The notes under the pieces were generated by a model that saw nothing but the letters and a program-made list of their open reading frames with translations, was not told the DNA's origin and searched no databases. Positions 16,864 through 24,833 of a stretch of DNA of 46,742 bases are shown here, one piece after another. This DNA is from an uncultured Erysipelotrichaceae bacterium (lineage in GTDB: Bacteria; Bacillota_I; Bacilli_A; Erysipelotrichales; Erysipelotrichaceae). Each line of letters starts with the position of its first letter. The stretch's first letter is position 1. A program made the translations under genes and the position numbers. The stretch covers positions 1 to 46,742 of the forward strand of contig CAJKOS010000003.1 in NCBI GenBank assembly GCA_905201565.1, given 5' to 3'.

Positions 16864-16872
16864 ATTATAGCA
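16864..16872 (-). promoter_or_regulatory. Extended -10 promoter of the decayed AAA-ATPase gene
   Basis: TGCTATAAT on the minus strand, a perfect TATAAT with TGn extension, 22 bp before the ATG at 16841. It lies just after the terminator of the MBL-fold gene. Confidence 0.6.
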
Positions 16873-16905
16873 GGAAATACACTAACAGAATACTATTTAC
16901 GCATC

Positions 16906-16932
16906 AAAAAAGACAACAGAAACTCTGTTGTC
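16906..16932 (-). terminator. Intrinsic terminator of the lipoprotein/MBL operon
   Basis: GACAACAGA and TCTGTTGTC (16912-16920, 16924-16932) form a perfect 9-bp stem around a 3-base loop, followed on the minus strand by six U residues. It begins 3 bp after the stop at 16935. Confidence 0.9.
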
Positions 16933-16934
16933 CC

Positions 16935-17525
16935 TCATAAACTAATTGTCTCTCCAGGTTTTACTAACAATGCACCTGGTACAGTAAACAACTTTGCACG
17001 TTCCTCATCATACAAACCACCCGGTTTCATATGTACTGGGATCGTATGTTTTGCGCCAATGATCTCTGTACAATGCATTGTCTCCGGTATATCCATCGTA
17101 TATGTAGAATCCATAGGAAGAACAGCATAATCCAGATGTCTCTCCTTCATCTTATGCATATCCTCTGTCTCACCCGTATCACCCGCAAAGTAGATAGAAA
17201 CTCCATCCGTACTTACAATATAACCAACACATTCTTCTTTCTTATGATGATGATTATAAGCCTGTACTGCTTCAACTGTAATACCATCCAGCTTCAATGT
17301 CCCATAGACACCATTTCGCAATGCATCTGTATTCTGGTAGATGACACAACCCTCATTCTTCACCGGTTTCTCAATGCAATTATGATCATAGTGCTGATGG
17401 GTTACAAGAATGAGATCAGCCGGTACATCATACCCTTCACCAGCATATGGATCAATATAGATCACCTTTCCACTACCAGTCTTCATACGAAGACTACCAT
17501 GACCCTGATACAAAAGCTCTGCCAT
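16935..17525 (-). CDS. MBL-fold metallo-hydrolase (UlaG/UPF0173-like)
   Basis: About 196 residues of the metallo-beta-lactamase fold. The metal motif HxHxDH is present as THQHYDHN near residue 47, followed by further ligands in FAGDTGETED and IPVHMKPGG. Length and the N-terminal GHGSLRMKT segment match the UlaG-like/UPF0173 branch rather than beta-lactamases or RNases. The substrate is not predictable. The ATG at 17525 has GGAGG nine bases ahead. It is 35 bp downstream of the lipoprotein gene and shares its transcription unit, which ends at the terminator 16906-16932. Confidence 0.85.
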   Translation of the reverse strand: MAELLYQGHGSLRMKTGSGKVIYIDPYAGEGYDVPADLILVTHQHYDHNCIEKPVKNEGCVIYQNTDALRNGVYGTLKLDGITVEAVQAYNHHHKKEECVGYIVSTDGVSIYFAGDTGETEDMHKMKERHLDYAVLPMDSTYTMDIPETMHCTEIIGAKHTIPVHMKPGGLYDEERAKLFTVPGALLVKPGETISL

Positions 17526-17560
17526 AACAAACACCTCCGTCTCATTCCATCATACACCAC

Positions 17561-18757
17561 TTATGCTGCTAATGTTTCTGCATTCACCATTACACCACCA
17601 GCCAGTGTCTCCTCTACATCAATGACACCTTTCTCACCATTGTAGTCAACATAGACACAGCCATCATACATACTGGAAACACTATTCATCATACAATCAA
17701 TCACCAATGTATTATCCTTCAAAGAAAGAAGACCCCACTTGCCATTCTTCTTCACCGGTACATAATCCTCTTCACTTGCGCCAACTGCTTCATACGCAAA
17801 ATCACTCAACAGCTTTCCATTATACGCATCATACAAACCAAGATTTGCTCCCTCAGCCATAATACCGTTATCCACTGTTTCCTGACTGATCTCCCGAATA
17901 AAGTTACCATCCTTGCCATACAGAACAGGCATATTCTCTGTTACAGCCACAATACCATTCACCGGAATACCAACCGGCATATACGCAAACGTCGGACCAA
18001 TGTCCATATGATTACGCACCAGTGTATAACCAATTACCGTTCTATTTGCATCTTCTACACGCATCACATAGTCACGATTCACAGCATCACGTTCCAATCT
18101 GTCCACCGGTTCTATTACCCCATGCATGTATTCAATATACATCTGTCCATCCAGAACAAAGTAGTTGTAGAAAGTACCACCATGGTAACCCAACTGGGAA
18201 GCGTCCATGTAACTTGCGCCTTCTGAAAAATCCTCATTTAATACCACAAGATCAATTGTATCCGAATCACTACCTTGAACATCACTTACATTCCATGGCA
18301 CTGTCTTGGACGCATATATGGTAGAAAACTTGTGATTTCCAATCGGTGCATCCTCTCCAATCCATGAGCCTGCATAAAATGGATTGCCAATATAGGCATA
18401 ACTATCATTCAAAAGCACATTGCCATCATAATCCACCAGTGTATACATGCCATCTTCCTTGACCTTTAAGACATTTCCACCATACACATTCGACGCCCAC
18501 TGGGCAGGATACCCATACACACCTTCAATAAACTCCCACCCCTGGTCAATCATGCCATTGAGAAGTGTTACTTCACTATAGGCATCAAACTTATGCTCAT
18601 CCGGACTCACCCGCCATACAACACTTGCCGGTTCAACACTTGGTGTTGGTGCAGCTGAAGCAGATGCTTCTCGTGTACTTTCAACTGTTGCTGTTCCACC
18701 ACACCCTGCAAGTAATACACTTAGTGCACTGACACAGGCAAATACATTCTTTTTCAT
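17561..18757 (-). CDS. WG-repeat-like lipoprotein
   Basis: About 398 residues. A lipoprotein signal peptide ends in LLAGCGG, followed by a Ser/Ala/Thr/Pro linker, so it should be anchored in the outer leaflet of the membrane. The body contains several degenerate WG-type beta repeats, for example YTLVDYDGNVLL, KNGKWGLLSLKDN and NGEKGVIDVEE. WG-repeat proteins are surface-exposed and probably mediate binding; no catalytic motif is seen. The ATG at 18757 is chosen because GGGAGG precedes it and it gives the complete signal peptide; the frame is open further upstream. Its promoter probably lies at 18780-18810. Co-transcribed with the MBL-fold gene. Confidence 0.85.
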   Translation of the reverse strand: MKKNVFACVSALSVLLAGCGGTATVESTREASASAAPTPSVEPASVVWRVSPDEHKFDAYSEVTLLNGMIDQGWEFIEGVYGYPAQWASNVYGGNVLKVKEDGMYTLVDYDGNVLLNDSYAYIGNPFYAGSWIGEDAPIGNHKFSTIYASKTVPWNVSDVQGSDSDTIDLVVLNEDFSEGASYMDASQLGYHGGTFYNYFVLDGQMYIEYMHGVIEPVDRLERDAVNRDYVMRVEDANRTVIGYTLVRNHMDIGPTFAYMPVGIPVNGIVAVTENMPVLYGKDGNFIREISQETVDNGIMAEGANLGLYDAYNGKLLSDFAYEAVGASEEDYVPVKKNGKWGLLSLKDNTLVIDCMMNSVSSMYDGCVYVDYNGEKGVIDVEETLAGGVMVNAETLAA

Positions 18758-19084
18758 TTCCTTTTCCTCCCTCAATGTACCCTTATCGTATATAAGACAA
18801 GACAAAACAAGGAAAAGATCTGACAAAATGCATATTTGTGAGACAAATGACCATTTCATTAACATGTAGCAGCTAATACGAAAAAGCCCTATGCACTATC
18901 ACAAACGCAGACTATATTCCACAGATGAAGAAGGTGTTTGCCTTTCAATATTATCAAATGTTTTCGGATAAGACTGATATATCTGCTGCAAAAAAATACA
19001 GAGTGTGAATACATTGAACTATGCGAAATCACAGTCCAATCCAGTGGAAGCTCACCTGGTTACACACCACAAAAAACAATCTCA

Positions 19085-19209
19085 CATAAAACTTGCGATG
19101 CAAATGTCACAACTTTTTAAAAAGACCCCTTTTGGAAAACTAATATTATTGATTGTTTTGTAATACCGCAATATGATATACATGAAAGTAGCGACGTAAA
19201 TGTCGTAAG
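19085..19209. repeat. Imperfect 29-bp direct repeats 96 bp apart
   Basis: The units at 19085-19113 and 19181-19209 agree at 21 of 29 positions by my alignment, sharing a core GCGAnGnAAATGTC. The stretch between is very AT-rich. Their function is unknown. Confidence 0.5.
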
Positions 19210-19256
19210 TATGAGGCTGCCTAAAGAGGTTCCTCTTTTGTTTCGTGCAGAGCACA

Positions 19257-19288
19257 CTAAAAGTCCCCTGCACTTCTGCAAAGGACTT
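19257..19288 (-). terminator. Probable terminator of the DUF4143 ATPase gene
   Basis: AAGTCC and GGACTT (19261-19266, 19283-19288) enclose a smaller GCA/TGC stem, followed on the minus strand by a short U run. It lies about 29 bp after the stop at 19317. Confidence 0.5.
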
Positions 19289-19316
19289 CACTTCTTCACC
19301 ACAGACTACTTCTACA

Positions 19317-20516
19317 TCAATATTCACTGCTCAACAGGAAATCTGCCAAATGCACAACTCTGACACCATTCACATTCCCTGTTGCCAATTCATCCATTGT
19401 GACCACATATTTAGGATAGTTGTCTTTGATTTCAAGCAGATTGGAAATCTCCCGATCAGATTCTTCCGGGAGTCTGTAGCACACCTGAATATAGATCCGT
19501 TCATCCCGTTGAATAGCCACAAAATCAATTTCTTTTGTTTCATTCTTTCCAATGTAAACTTCATAACCTCTACGCCGCAGTTCAAAATACACAATGTTTT
19601 CCAGCATAGCCGCAATCGTTTGTGGACGAAAACCCAGAATACAATATTTCAATGAAGCATCAGCCAGATAATATTTTCCCTGTGTTTTCAGTACTGACTT
19701 CCCCTGCAAGTCATATCTCTGACAGCGATAGATCACAAATGCTTTTTCCAGCCAGTCCAGATAATTGTAAACTGTTTCGACGGACAATGAACGTCCCTCA
19801 CTTTTGAGAAACTTCGCAACAGCATTTACCGAAAAAGTCTTCCCCACATTTTCTACAATAAACCTCACAACACGGTCGAACAAATCATAGTTCATGATGT
19901 TATGGCGTTTAGCAATATCGTTTTTCACTACTGAATTATAGATTCCTTCCACAATCTGATACGCAGAACGTTCGTCAAACTGATTTAGTGCCACAATTGG
20001 GAAACCACCAAACCTCAAATATTCGTTTAACAAATCTTTCTGAGAACGACCATCGTCCTTTTTGAAATCAAGAAATTCCGCAAAAGAAAGTGTATAAACA
20101 GGAATGGAAATATATCTGCCTGTAAGATACGTTGAAATCTCACTGGACATCAACTTGGAATTTGAACCAGTCACATAAATATCGGTATCCGCATTTTCCA
20201 AAAGACTATTTACTGCTTTTTCCCAGCCTTCTACTTCCTGTACCTCATCCAGCAGAAGATAGTAGCGCCCATCGTCCTTCATCTGTTCCTTAATGCCACG
20301 ATACATATCCTTATCGGTCATTCCATCATCAAATTCTTCTGACGTATAACGCATACGGATAATGTGATCTTCAGCAGCCCCACTTTTCAAAAGATCATCA
20401 TACAACATATCCAGAATTGTAGATTTGCCACACCGGCGGATTCCTGCCAGTATTTTTACCAGAGGAACATCACGAAACCTCCTCAATACTTCCATGTATT
20501 GTGTTCTGAGAATCAT
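19317..20516 (-). CDS. ATP-binding protein, AAA domain plus DUF4143
   Basis: About 399 residues. The N-terminal AAA domain has Walker A GIRRCGKSTIL near residue 30 and Walker B YYLLLDEVQEVEGW. The C-terminal DUF4143 part ends in the nuclease-like region KNETKEIDFVAI, as in the large family of prokaryotic ATPases found in many copies in gut bacteria and archaea. The role is not established. The ATG at 20516 has GGAGG nine bases ahead. It has its own -35/-10 promoter at 20546-20574 and forms a single-gene unit. Nothing suggests truncation. Confidence 0.9.
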   Translation of the reverse strand: MILRTQYMEVLRRFRDVPLVKILAGIRRCGKSTILDMLYDDLLKSGAAEDHIIRMRYTSEEFDDGMTDKDMYRGIKEQMKDDGRYYLLLDEVQEVEGWEKAVNSLLENADTDIYVTGSNSKLMSSEISTYLTGRYISIPVYTLSFAEFLDFKKDDGRSQKDLLNEYLRFGGFPIVALNQFDERSAYQIVEGIYNSVVKNDIAKRHNIMNYDLFDRVVRFIVENVGKTFSVNAVAKFLKSEGRSLSVETVYNYLDWLEKAFVIYRCQRYDLQGKSVLKTQGKYYLADASLKYCILGFRPQTIAAMLENIVYFELRRRGYEVYIGKNETKEIDFVAIQRDERIYIQVCYRLPEESDREISNLLEIKDNYPKYVVTMDELATGNVNGVRVVHLADFLLSSEY

Positions 20517-20545
20517 ATGCGTCGCCTCCTTTGCCATCCATCAAC

Positions 20546-20574
20546 AATATATAGAAAGAATCCAGAATTGTCCA
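20546..20574 (-). promoter_or_regulatory. Sigma-A-type promoter of the DUF4143 gene
   Basis: The minus strand has TGGACA, a 17-bp spacer and TATATT, about 30 bp before the ATG at 20516. Confidence 0.65.
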
Positions 20575-20837
20575 TAGTTTTTACTTCTGATTTGTAAAAA
20601 CTTTTCAAATTCAGATATATTTTCGATTCTATTCATAAAAACATCAATTCATTTATGACTATTAATAAATGAACGCAACCAAACCATTCAGAACCTCCAC
20701 AAAGACAAAATTGCCCCGAATTGTCAAAACATCCCCATAATCTTCAGCAATCTCTTCCTCATACCAAATACCTTTTCTCATTATCATTGAAATTTTCATA
20801 GTACGCAAAAGACAGAATACTTTTCATTACACAGTTC

Positions 20838-20988
20838 CATGACATTTGCCATGTTCATCTTCATCTTAGGTAGATGAAGATAGGTATTACCCAAAAAGAA
20901 AGCCACTCTCGATACTTGACGGTAGAGTGAGTGGCAATCGCTTAATCTAAGGTCAACCACTTTGTGGGCGGTTGCTCTTTGTTCATTC
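20838..20988 (+). ncRNA. Decayed type I toxin-antitoxin-like RNA locus
   Basis: On the plus strand a short frame, MTFAMFIFILGR, ends in TGA. It resembles the hydrophobic core of small type I toxins of the TxpA/Fst/holin-like group but is cut short. It is followed by two stable hairpins: GCCACTC with GAGTGGC (within 20905-20938) and a terminator-like CAACC...GGTTG structure ending near 20980 with TCTTT. This is the layout I associate with these toxin mRNAs, where an antisense antitoxin overlaps the 3' end. The opposite strand has a 64-codon open frame over the same hairpins, which I take to be a by-product. Identification rests on pattern memory and is tentative. Confidence 0.35.
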
Positions 20989-21102
20989 ATAGTATAGCAA
21001 TAGTAGTTTATAACTTCAAGATATGAACCAGTTATAAAACAGCGGCGAAAACCCCGTGGGCTTGCCCCGGGGAGCAGTCAGTCTCATCATCTTCTGCCCC
21101 AC

Positions 21103-21127
21103 AAAAAAAAACCGGAAATTTCCGGCT
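21103..21127 (-). terminator. Strong distal intrinsic terminator (second after the CAP gene)
   Basis: On the minus strand AAGCCGG pairs with CCGGTTT around AAATTT, followed by a run of nine U residues in total. It lies about 210 bp downstream of the CAP-gene stop, beyond another terminator. Confidence 0.85.
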
Positions 21128-21280
21128 TCATTCTGTTTAACCCTGAAAACCTGCGCCTGTAATATCTTCTAAAAGGGGAAGGAAAAATACAGACATCACA
21201 GGCGCACCTGTTTCTTCAGGGAAGAGAGGAGCAGGAGGAACACCCTGTTTTCTTCCTGCACCTATATCCTATGTCATATA
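21128..21280 (-). repeat. Structured repeat-bearing DNA between two terminators
   Basis: Nested inverted repeats: CCCTGAA with TTCAGGG (21141-21147, 21215-21221) and GCGCCTGT with ACAGGCGC (21153-21160, 21198-21205). A further hairpin, GCAGGA/TCCTGC, lies at 21231-21259. On the minus strand an imperfect direct repeat, GATATAGGTGCAGG and GATATTACAGGCGCAGG, flanks the unit. One minus frame runs about 41 codons without a stop and includes FPEETGAP. Confidence 0.5.
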
Positions 21281-21284
21281 GAAA

Positions 21285-21321
21285 GAAAAAAGAGGAATGC
21301 GCGATAGAACGCACATCCTCT
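21285..21321 (-). terminator. Intrinsic terminator directly after the CAP-domain gene
   Basis: AGAGGA and TCCTCT plus an inner GCG/CGC pair form a stem at 21291-21321, followed on the minus strand by TTTTTTCTTTC. It starts about 15 bp after the stop codon. Confidence 0.85.
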
Positions 21322-21336
21322 ATGATGAATGACCTG

Positions 21337-24300
21337 TTACTCTTCTTCTTTCTTCAGAGAAGATCTGAAGATCACAGCACCAATTGCCACAATTGTTCCT
21401 GTGAATACCATTGCATATGGCACTACAGAATCATAGACACCAGTCTCTGGTGTATTTGCAGAAACCTCTGTCACTGTTTCCTCAGGAATCGTAGCCTCCT
21501 TGATGATAGCAAGCTTATTCTCAGCATCCTCATACGCTGCCTTCTTCTCATCATAATCAGCTCTTGCATCAACCACAGCCTGCTGTGCAGCTTCATATGC
21601 AAGCTTTGTGGCTTCTCTTTCCTCTACCGGCACAAGCACCTTATCTGCCTCAGCCTTGATGGAATCATACGCTGCCTTTGCACTTGCTTCATTCTGCTCT
21701 GCAGCCTCTAATGCAAGCACTGCTGCATTATATTCATCCTGCATAGCCAGTCTGTCCTCATCAGCCTTAGCCAGTGCAAGCTTCTTTGTATTCGCAACTT
21801 TATCAAGACGGGCTGTCTCAGCCTTTGCACTTTCATAAGCCGCCTTAGCGTCCGCAAGAATAGCATCATAATTCTCAGCAAAGTACACTGCATCTTCATA
21901 TGCTTTCTTGGCACTGGCAAGCGCACTATTCTTTTCACCAAGTACAAGTGCTGCCTTATCATATGCTTCCTTCAATGTGGCTGTATTTTTCACTGAAGCA
22001 TTATATGTACTTTCTGCCGTTTCATAGAGCCCAACTGCATCAGCCAATGCCTGTGCCTTCTTATCATAGTCATCTTTTGCTGCAGTCAATGCTTTAACAG
22101 CTTCACTCTGTGCTGCAAGGGCATTGTTATATGCCTCATTTGCACTGGCAAGATTTGCCTCTGCATTCGCATACCCGTCAGACACTGCCTTTGCTGCATC
22201 ATATGCTGCCTTCGTCTCATTCACCTTTGTATCAGCTGCAGTCTTTGCCTCAGTTGCCTCAACAAGCGTTTCATACGCACTATTCCATGCTGTTTCTGCC
22301 TTACTAACAGCCGCCTGTGCAGCCATATTATTATTTGTTGCTTCTGTCAGAACTTCAGCCGCAGCTTCAGCCTTCTTTGCCGCTTCCTCAGCTGCTGTCT
22401 GCTTTGCCTTGAGATCATTTGTTGCTGCAGTAACCTTATCCTGTGCTTCCTGCACTTTCTGCTTTGCAGCCGCAATCTCATTTGCAAGAGAATCACCACC
22501 CATTGCATTCAGCTTATTAATGGCATCCTGCAATGTCTTGTTCGCTGCCGCAAGCTTTGCCTCTGCATCCTTCTTTGCATTAGCCGCATTCGTCATTTCC
22601 GCTTTGACACCATTATAATAGGTCATGAAATCATTGTAGTAGCTGTCAAATGTCCACAGCTTGCCAGCATAAAGATACTGACCAACCAATTGATTGAAGC
22701 CTAAGCCTGCATCTGTGGCAAATGTCTGGTTATACGTTGTACCATACGAAGATGCTTCTGTATTGAGACCCATTCCAGTCGCCGTATAACGCATGCGAGG
22801 ATCATCATCAGGATTAGCTATATTTTCATAATGGCCAGTTTCCCAACCAGTATTACCTTCCCATGCTCTCTTCTCCTGGTCATACCAGCCAAGATATGGA
22901 TCTTTATAACCCCAGGCAGCATTCTCACCATAAGAAATGCCTAACCCTTGACGCAACAACATATAGTGGTCTTGTACATTTGCAGCACCATTGGCATTAA
23001 TCTGAGCAATTGCCATCAGATAATCAGAAACCATCAATGGTTCTTTGTTCATACCCTCATTATGTGGGTCGCTGGCACGCAGCTCATTGATCTTGAACAT
23101 CATCTCAAGAGCCGTCTTCATGTTCTCAAGACTTGTTGCATCACCTGCCGCACCAATATGAGTATACTCAGTACCGAGCTCCTTTTCCAGATTAGCAACT
23201 TCTGTGACCATATATTCCGCAAGACTGCGCACAGTTCCGTCTTCCATTTTGACCATATAGTCATCCTTATTGGCTACATGAGAATCAAAGTAACCCGTAG
23301 AACCAGAATTGTACTGCTTATTGGCATCTTCTACTCTCTGGTTTGCCTGTTTCACCATTTCCTGGTACTGCTTGACAGCAGCTTCAGCAGCCTCTTTTGC
23401 GGCAACCGCATCCTTATATGCCTGGCTTTCACCATTCTCAATAGCCTTCAAAGTTTCCTGTGCCTGCTGTAATGCTGCATTTGCGGAATCAAGAACACCC
23501 TGCGCATCCTTGACTGCCTGATCCTTGGCAATCTTATCCGCATCCGCATTGTTCTTATTGGTTGTTGCCTGTTCAAGAGCAGCTTCTGTCTGATCAGCTT
23601 TTTCATTTGCCTGATCGAATGTTTCCTTCTTGAGAGACTCATCTTCTACTGCTGCACCATATACTTCATTCGCTGTAGTCTGTTCACCCAGTGCCGCACT
23701 ATAAGCATCTTCTGTCTTTGCTGTTTCTTCCTCAGCAGCAGCTACCTTTTCCGGATCCTTGGCATCCTCTGCCATCTGTTCAGCCTGTTTCAGTGCTTCA
23801 TCTGTATCGGTTACCGCCTGATCAGCTTCTTCCTTCTTGGCCTGGGCATCATCTCTGACTGCTTCTGAATCGTTCTCTGCTTTCTGGGCTTCGTCTTTAG
23901 CAGCACCAGCCTTGTCCATTGCTTCTTTGTCAGCTTCTTCCTGCTTTACTGCATCATCATACGCATCCTCGGCATCATCTGTTTCTTTCTGGGCAGTATC
24001 GACTTCACCCTGTGCTTCTTCTACATCACCCGCAGTGTCTTCTACTGCCTGGTTGCGTTCTTCTTCTGTAACGCCTTCAATCGCTTCGACATTTTCTTTC
24101 TCTTCTTCTTCCGCTGCAGCTGCAGCATTAGCTTCTGCTACTGCTGCATCATAGGCAGCCTTGGCACTATTGAACGCCTCTGTTGCCGCATTCAGTGCTG
24201 CTGTCTTTTCATTCAGTACAGCCGTCTTGGCAGCCACATCATTCTGTGCATTGGTGAGATTCGTCTCTGCAACAGCTACCTGTTCCCTTGCTGCATTGAT

Positions 24301-24600
24301 CTGCTCTTCGGTAATACCTTCCGTTGCAGCCAATGCCTGTTCATAAGCTGTCTTCTTTGTGGCAAGATCACTTTCACAAGCCGAGAGGTTAGCCTGTGCA
24401 TTGGCGAGATCTCTAGAAGCATTGTCAAAATGTGCCTGGGCAGCCGCAAGATTACCAGCTGCTGTGTCCACACCTGCCGCTAATGCCCCTACATTGCTAT
24501 CATCCGCACGGATGACCGTAAAGTCCTTGGCAACACCTGCTGTAATTGCCCCAACAACTGCTGCAGAAATAATCGCATTTCGAATACCCTTTTGTTTCAT
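21337..24600 (-). CDS. Large coiled-coil surface protein with central CAP domain and wall-sorting signal
   Basis: About 1087 residues. A signal peptide (KQKGIRNAIISAAVVGAITA, cleaved near RADD) is followed by an Ala/Glu/Lys-rich coiled coil to about residue 430. A central CAP/SCP-type domain spans about 440-650 (NELRASDPHNEG, GENAAWGYKDP, WYDQEKRAW, GHYENI, ATGMGL). A second long Ala-rich coiled coil runs to about 1035. The C-terminus has TPETG, a hydrophobic stretch and RSSLKKEEE, an LPXTG-like sorting signal with Thr in place of Leu. It should be a long fibrous wall-anchored protein exposing CAP in the middle. No sortase is in the window. The ATG at 24600 is preferred to the GTG at 24609 because AGGTG fits it. 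The gene has a structured leader and two downstream terminators. Confidence 0.9.
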   Translation of the reverse strand: MKQKGIRNAIISAAVVGAITAGVAKDFTVIRADDSNVGALAAGVDTAAGNLAAAQAHFDNASRDLANAQANLSACESDLATKKTAYEQALAATEGITEEQINAAREQVAVAETNLTNAQNDVAAKTAVLNEKTAALNAATEAFNSAKAAYDAAVAEANAAAAAEEEEKENVEAIEGVTEEERNQAVEDTAGDVEEAQGEVDTAQKETDDAEDAYDDAVKQEEADKEAMDKAGAAKDEAQKAENDSEAVRDDAQAKKEEADQAVTDTDEALKQAEQMAEDAKDPEKVAAAEEETAKTEDAYSAALGEQTTANEVYGAAVEDESLKKETFDQANEKADQTEAALEQATTNKNNADADKIAKDQAVKDAQGVLDSANAALQQAQETLKAIENGESQAYKDAVAAKEAAEAAVKQYQEMVKQANQRVEDANKQYNSGSTGYFDSHVANKDDYMVKMEDGTVRSLAEYMVTEVANLEKELGTEYTHIGAAGDATSLENMKTALEMMFKINELRASDPHNEGMNKEPLMVSDYLMAIAQINANGAANVQDHYMLLRQGLGISYGENAAWGYKDPYLGWYDQEKRAWEGNTGWETGHYENIANPDDDPRMRYTATGMGLNTEASSYGTTYNQTFATDAGLGFNQLVGQYLYAGKLWTFDSYYNDFMTYYNGVKAEMTNAANAKKDAEAKLAAANKTLQDAINKLNAMGGDSLANEIAAAKQKVQEAQDKVTAATNDLKAKQTAAEEAAKKAEAAAEVLTEATNNNMAAQAAVSKAETAWNSAYETLVEATEAKTAADTKVNETKAAYDAAKAVSDGYANAEANLASANEAYNNALAAQSEAVKALTAAKDDYDKKAQALADAVGLYETAESTYNASVKNTATLKEAYDKAALVLGEKNSALASAKKAYEDAVYFAENYDAILADAKAAYESAKAETARLDKVANTKKLALAKADEDRLAMQDEYNAAVLALEAAEQNEASAKAAYDSIKAEADKVLVPVEEREATKLAYEAAQQAVVDARADYDEKKAAYEDAENKLAIIKEATIPEETVTEVSANTPETGVYDSVVPYAMVFTGTIVAIGAVIFRSSLKKEEE

Positions 24601-24640
24601 CTTTTTCACCTATCCTTTCACTTTAGAGACGATTCACTTC

Positions 24641-24828
24641 CCAAAAAGTTTTTACTTTTCGGAAAATTGGGTATAAAGAAAACACCTGCACAAATCAGTA
24701 CCATGAAAAGCCAATTTCTTTTTAACAAAGCCGTACGTGCTTTGTTATCCAAGCCTGTGCTTTTCTCTGCTGCAGCAGAGACTGAAACATACAGGTGTTT
24801 CCATTTCATGAAGGCGAACGTCTTCGCC
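24641..24828 (-). ncRNA. Candidate structured leader RNA of the CAP-domain gene
   Basis: Between the upstream stop (24834) and the CAP ATG (24600) the minus strand can fold into several stems. These are GGCGAA/TTCGCC (24813-24828); a 9-bp closing stem AAACACCTG/CAGGTGTTT (24680-24688 with 24792-24800) enclosing an 18-bp perfect palindrome centred on CTGCAG (24764-24781) and an 8-bp hairpin AACAAAGC/GCTTTGTT (24724-24746); and a last hairpin at 24641-24662. The closing stem is followed by UUUUCUUU. It may be a cis-regulatory element or terminator-attenuator. A competing explanation is a 63-codon open frame from the ATG at 24809 to 24618 with one membrane segment, but it has no ribosome site. 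Confidence 0.4.
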
Positions 24829-24833
24829 CTCAA

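Larger units (their letters stand above)
18866..19316. other. Gene-free stretch of about 450 bp with two direct repeats and a terminator
   Basis: No credible gene. The stretch contains two imperfect 29-bp direct repeats (19085-19113 and 19181-19209), an AAAGAGG/CCTCTTT inverted repeat at 19223-19238 and the terminator of the DUF4143 gene (19257-19288). Confidence 0.6.

Noticed and set aside
19082..19327. 81-codon minus frame with two similar CATFM/IASFM-like segments
   Set aside because: The similarity comes from the 29-bp direct repeats; the frame overlaps the DUF4143 terminator and gene end and has no ribosome site.
20796..20990. 64-codon minus-strand open frame over the toxin-like hairpins
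   Set aside because: It lies across two stable hairpins and looks like the usual by-product of a type I toxin-antitoxin RNA locus; no ribosome site or protein family is seen.
24618..24809. 63-codon minus frame with one membrane segment upstream of the CAP gene
   Set aside because: No ribosome site, and the DNA is dominated by palindromes and stems, so I treat it as leader RNA. Kept only as the competing hypothesis.
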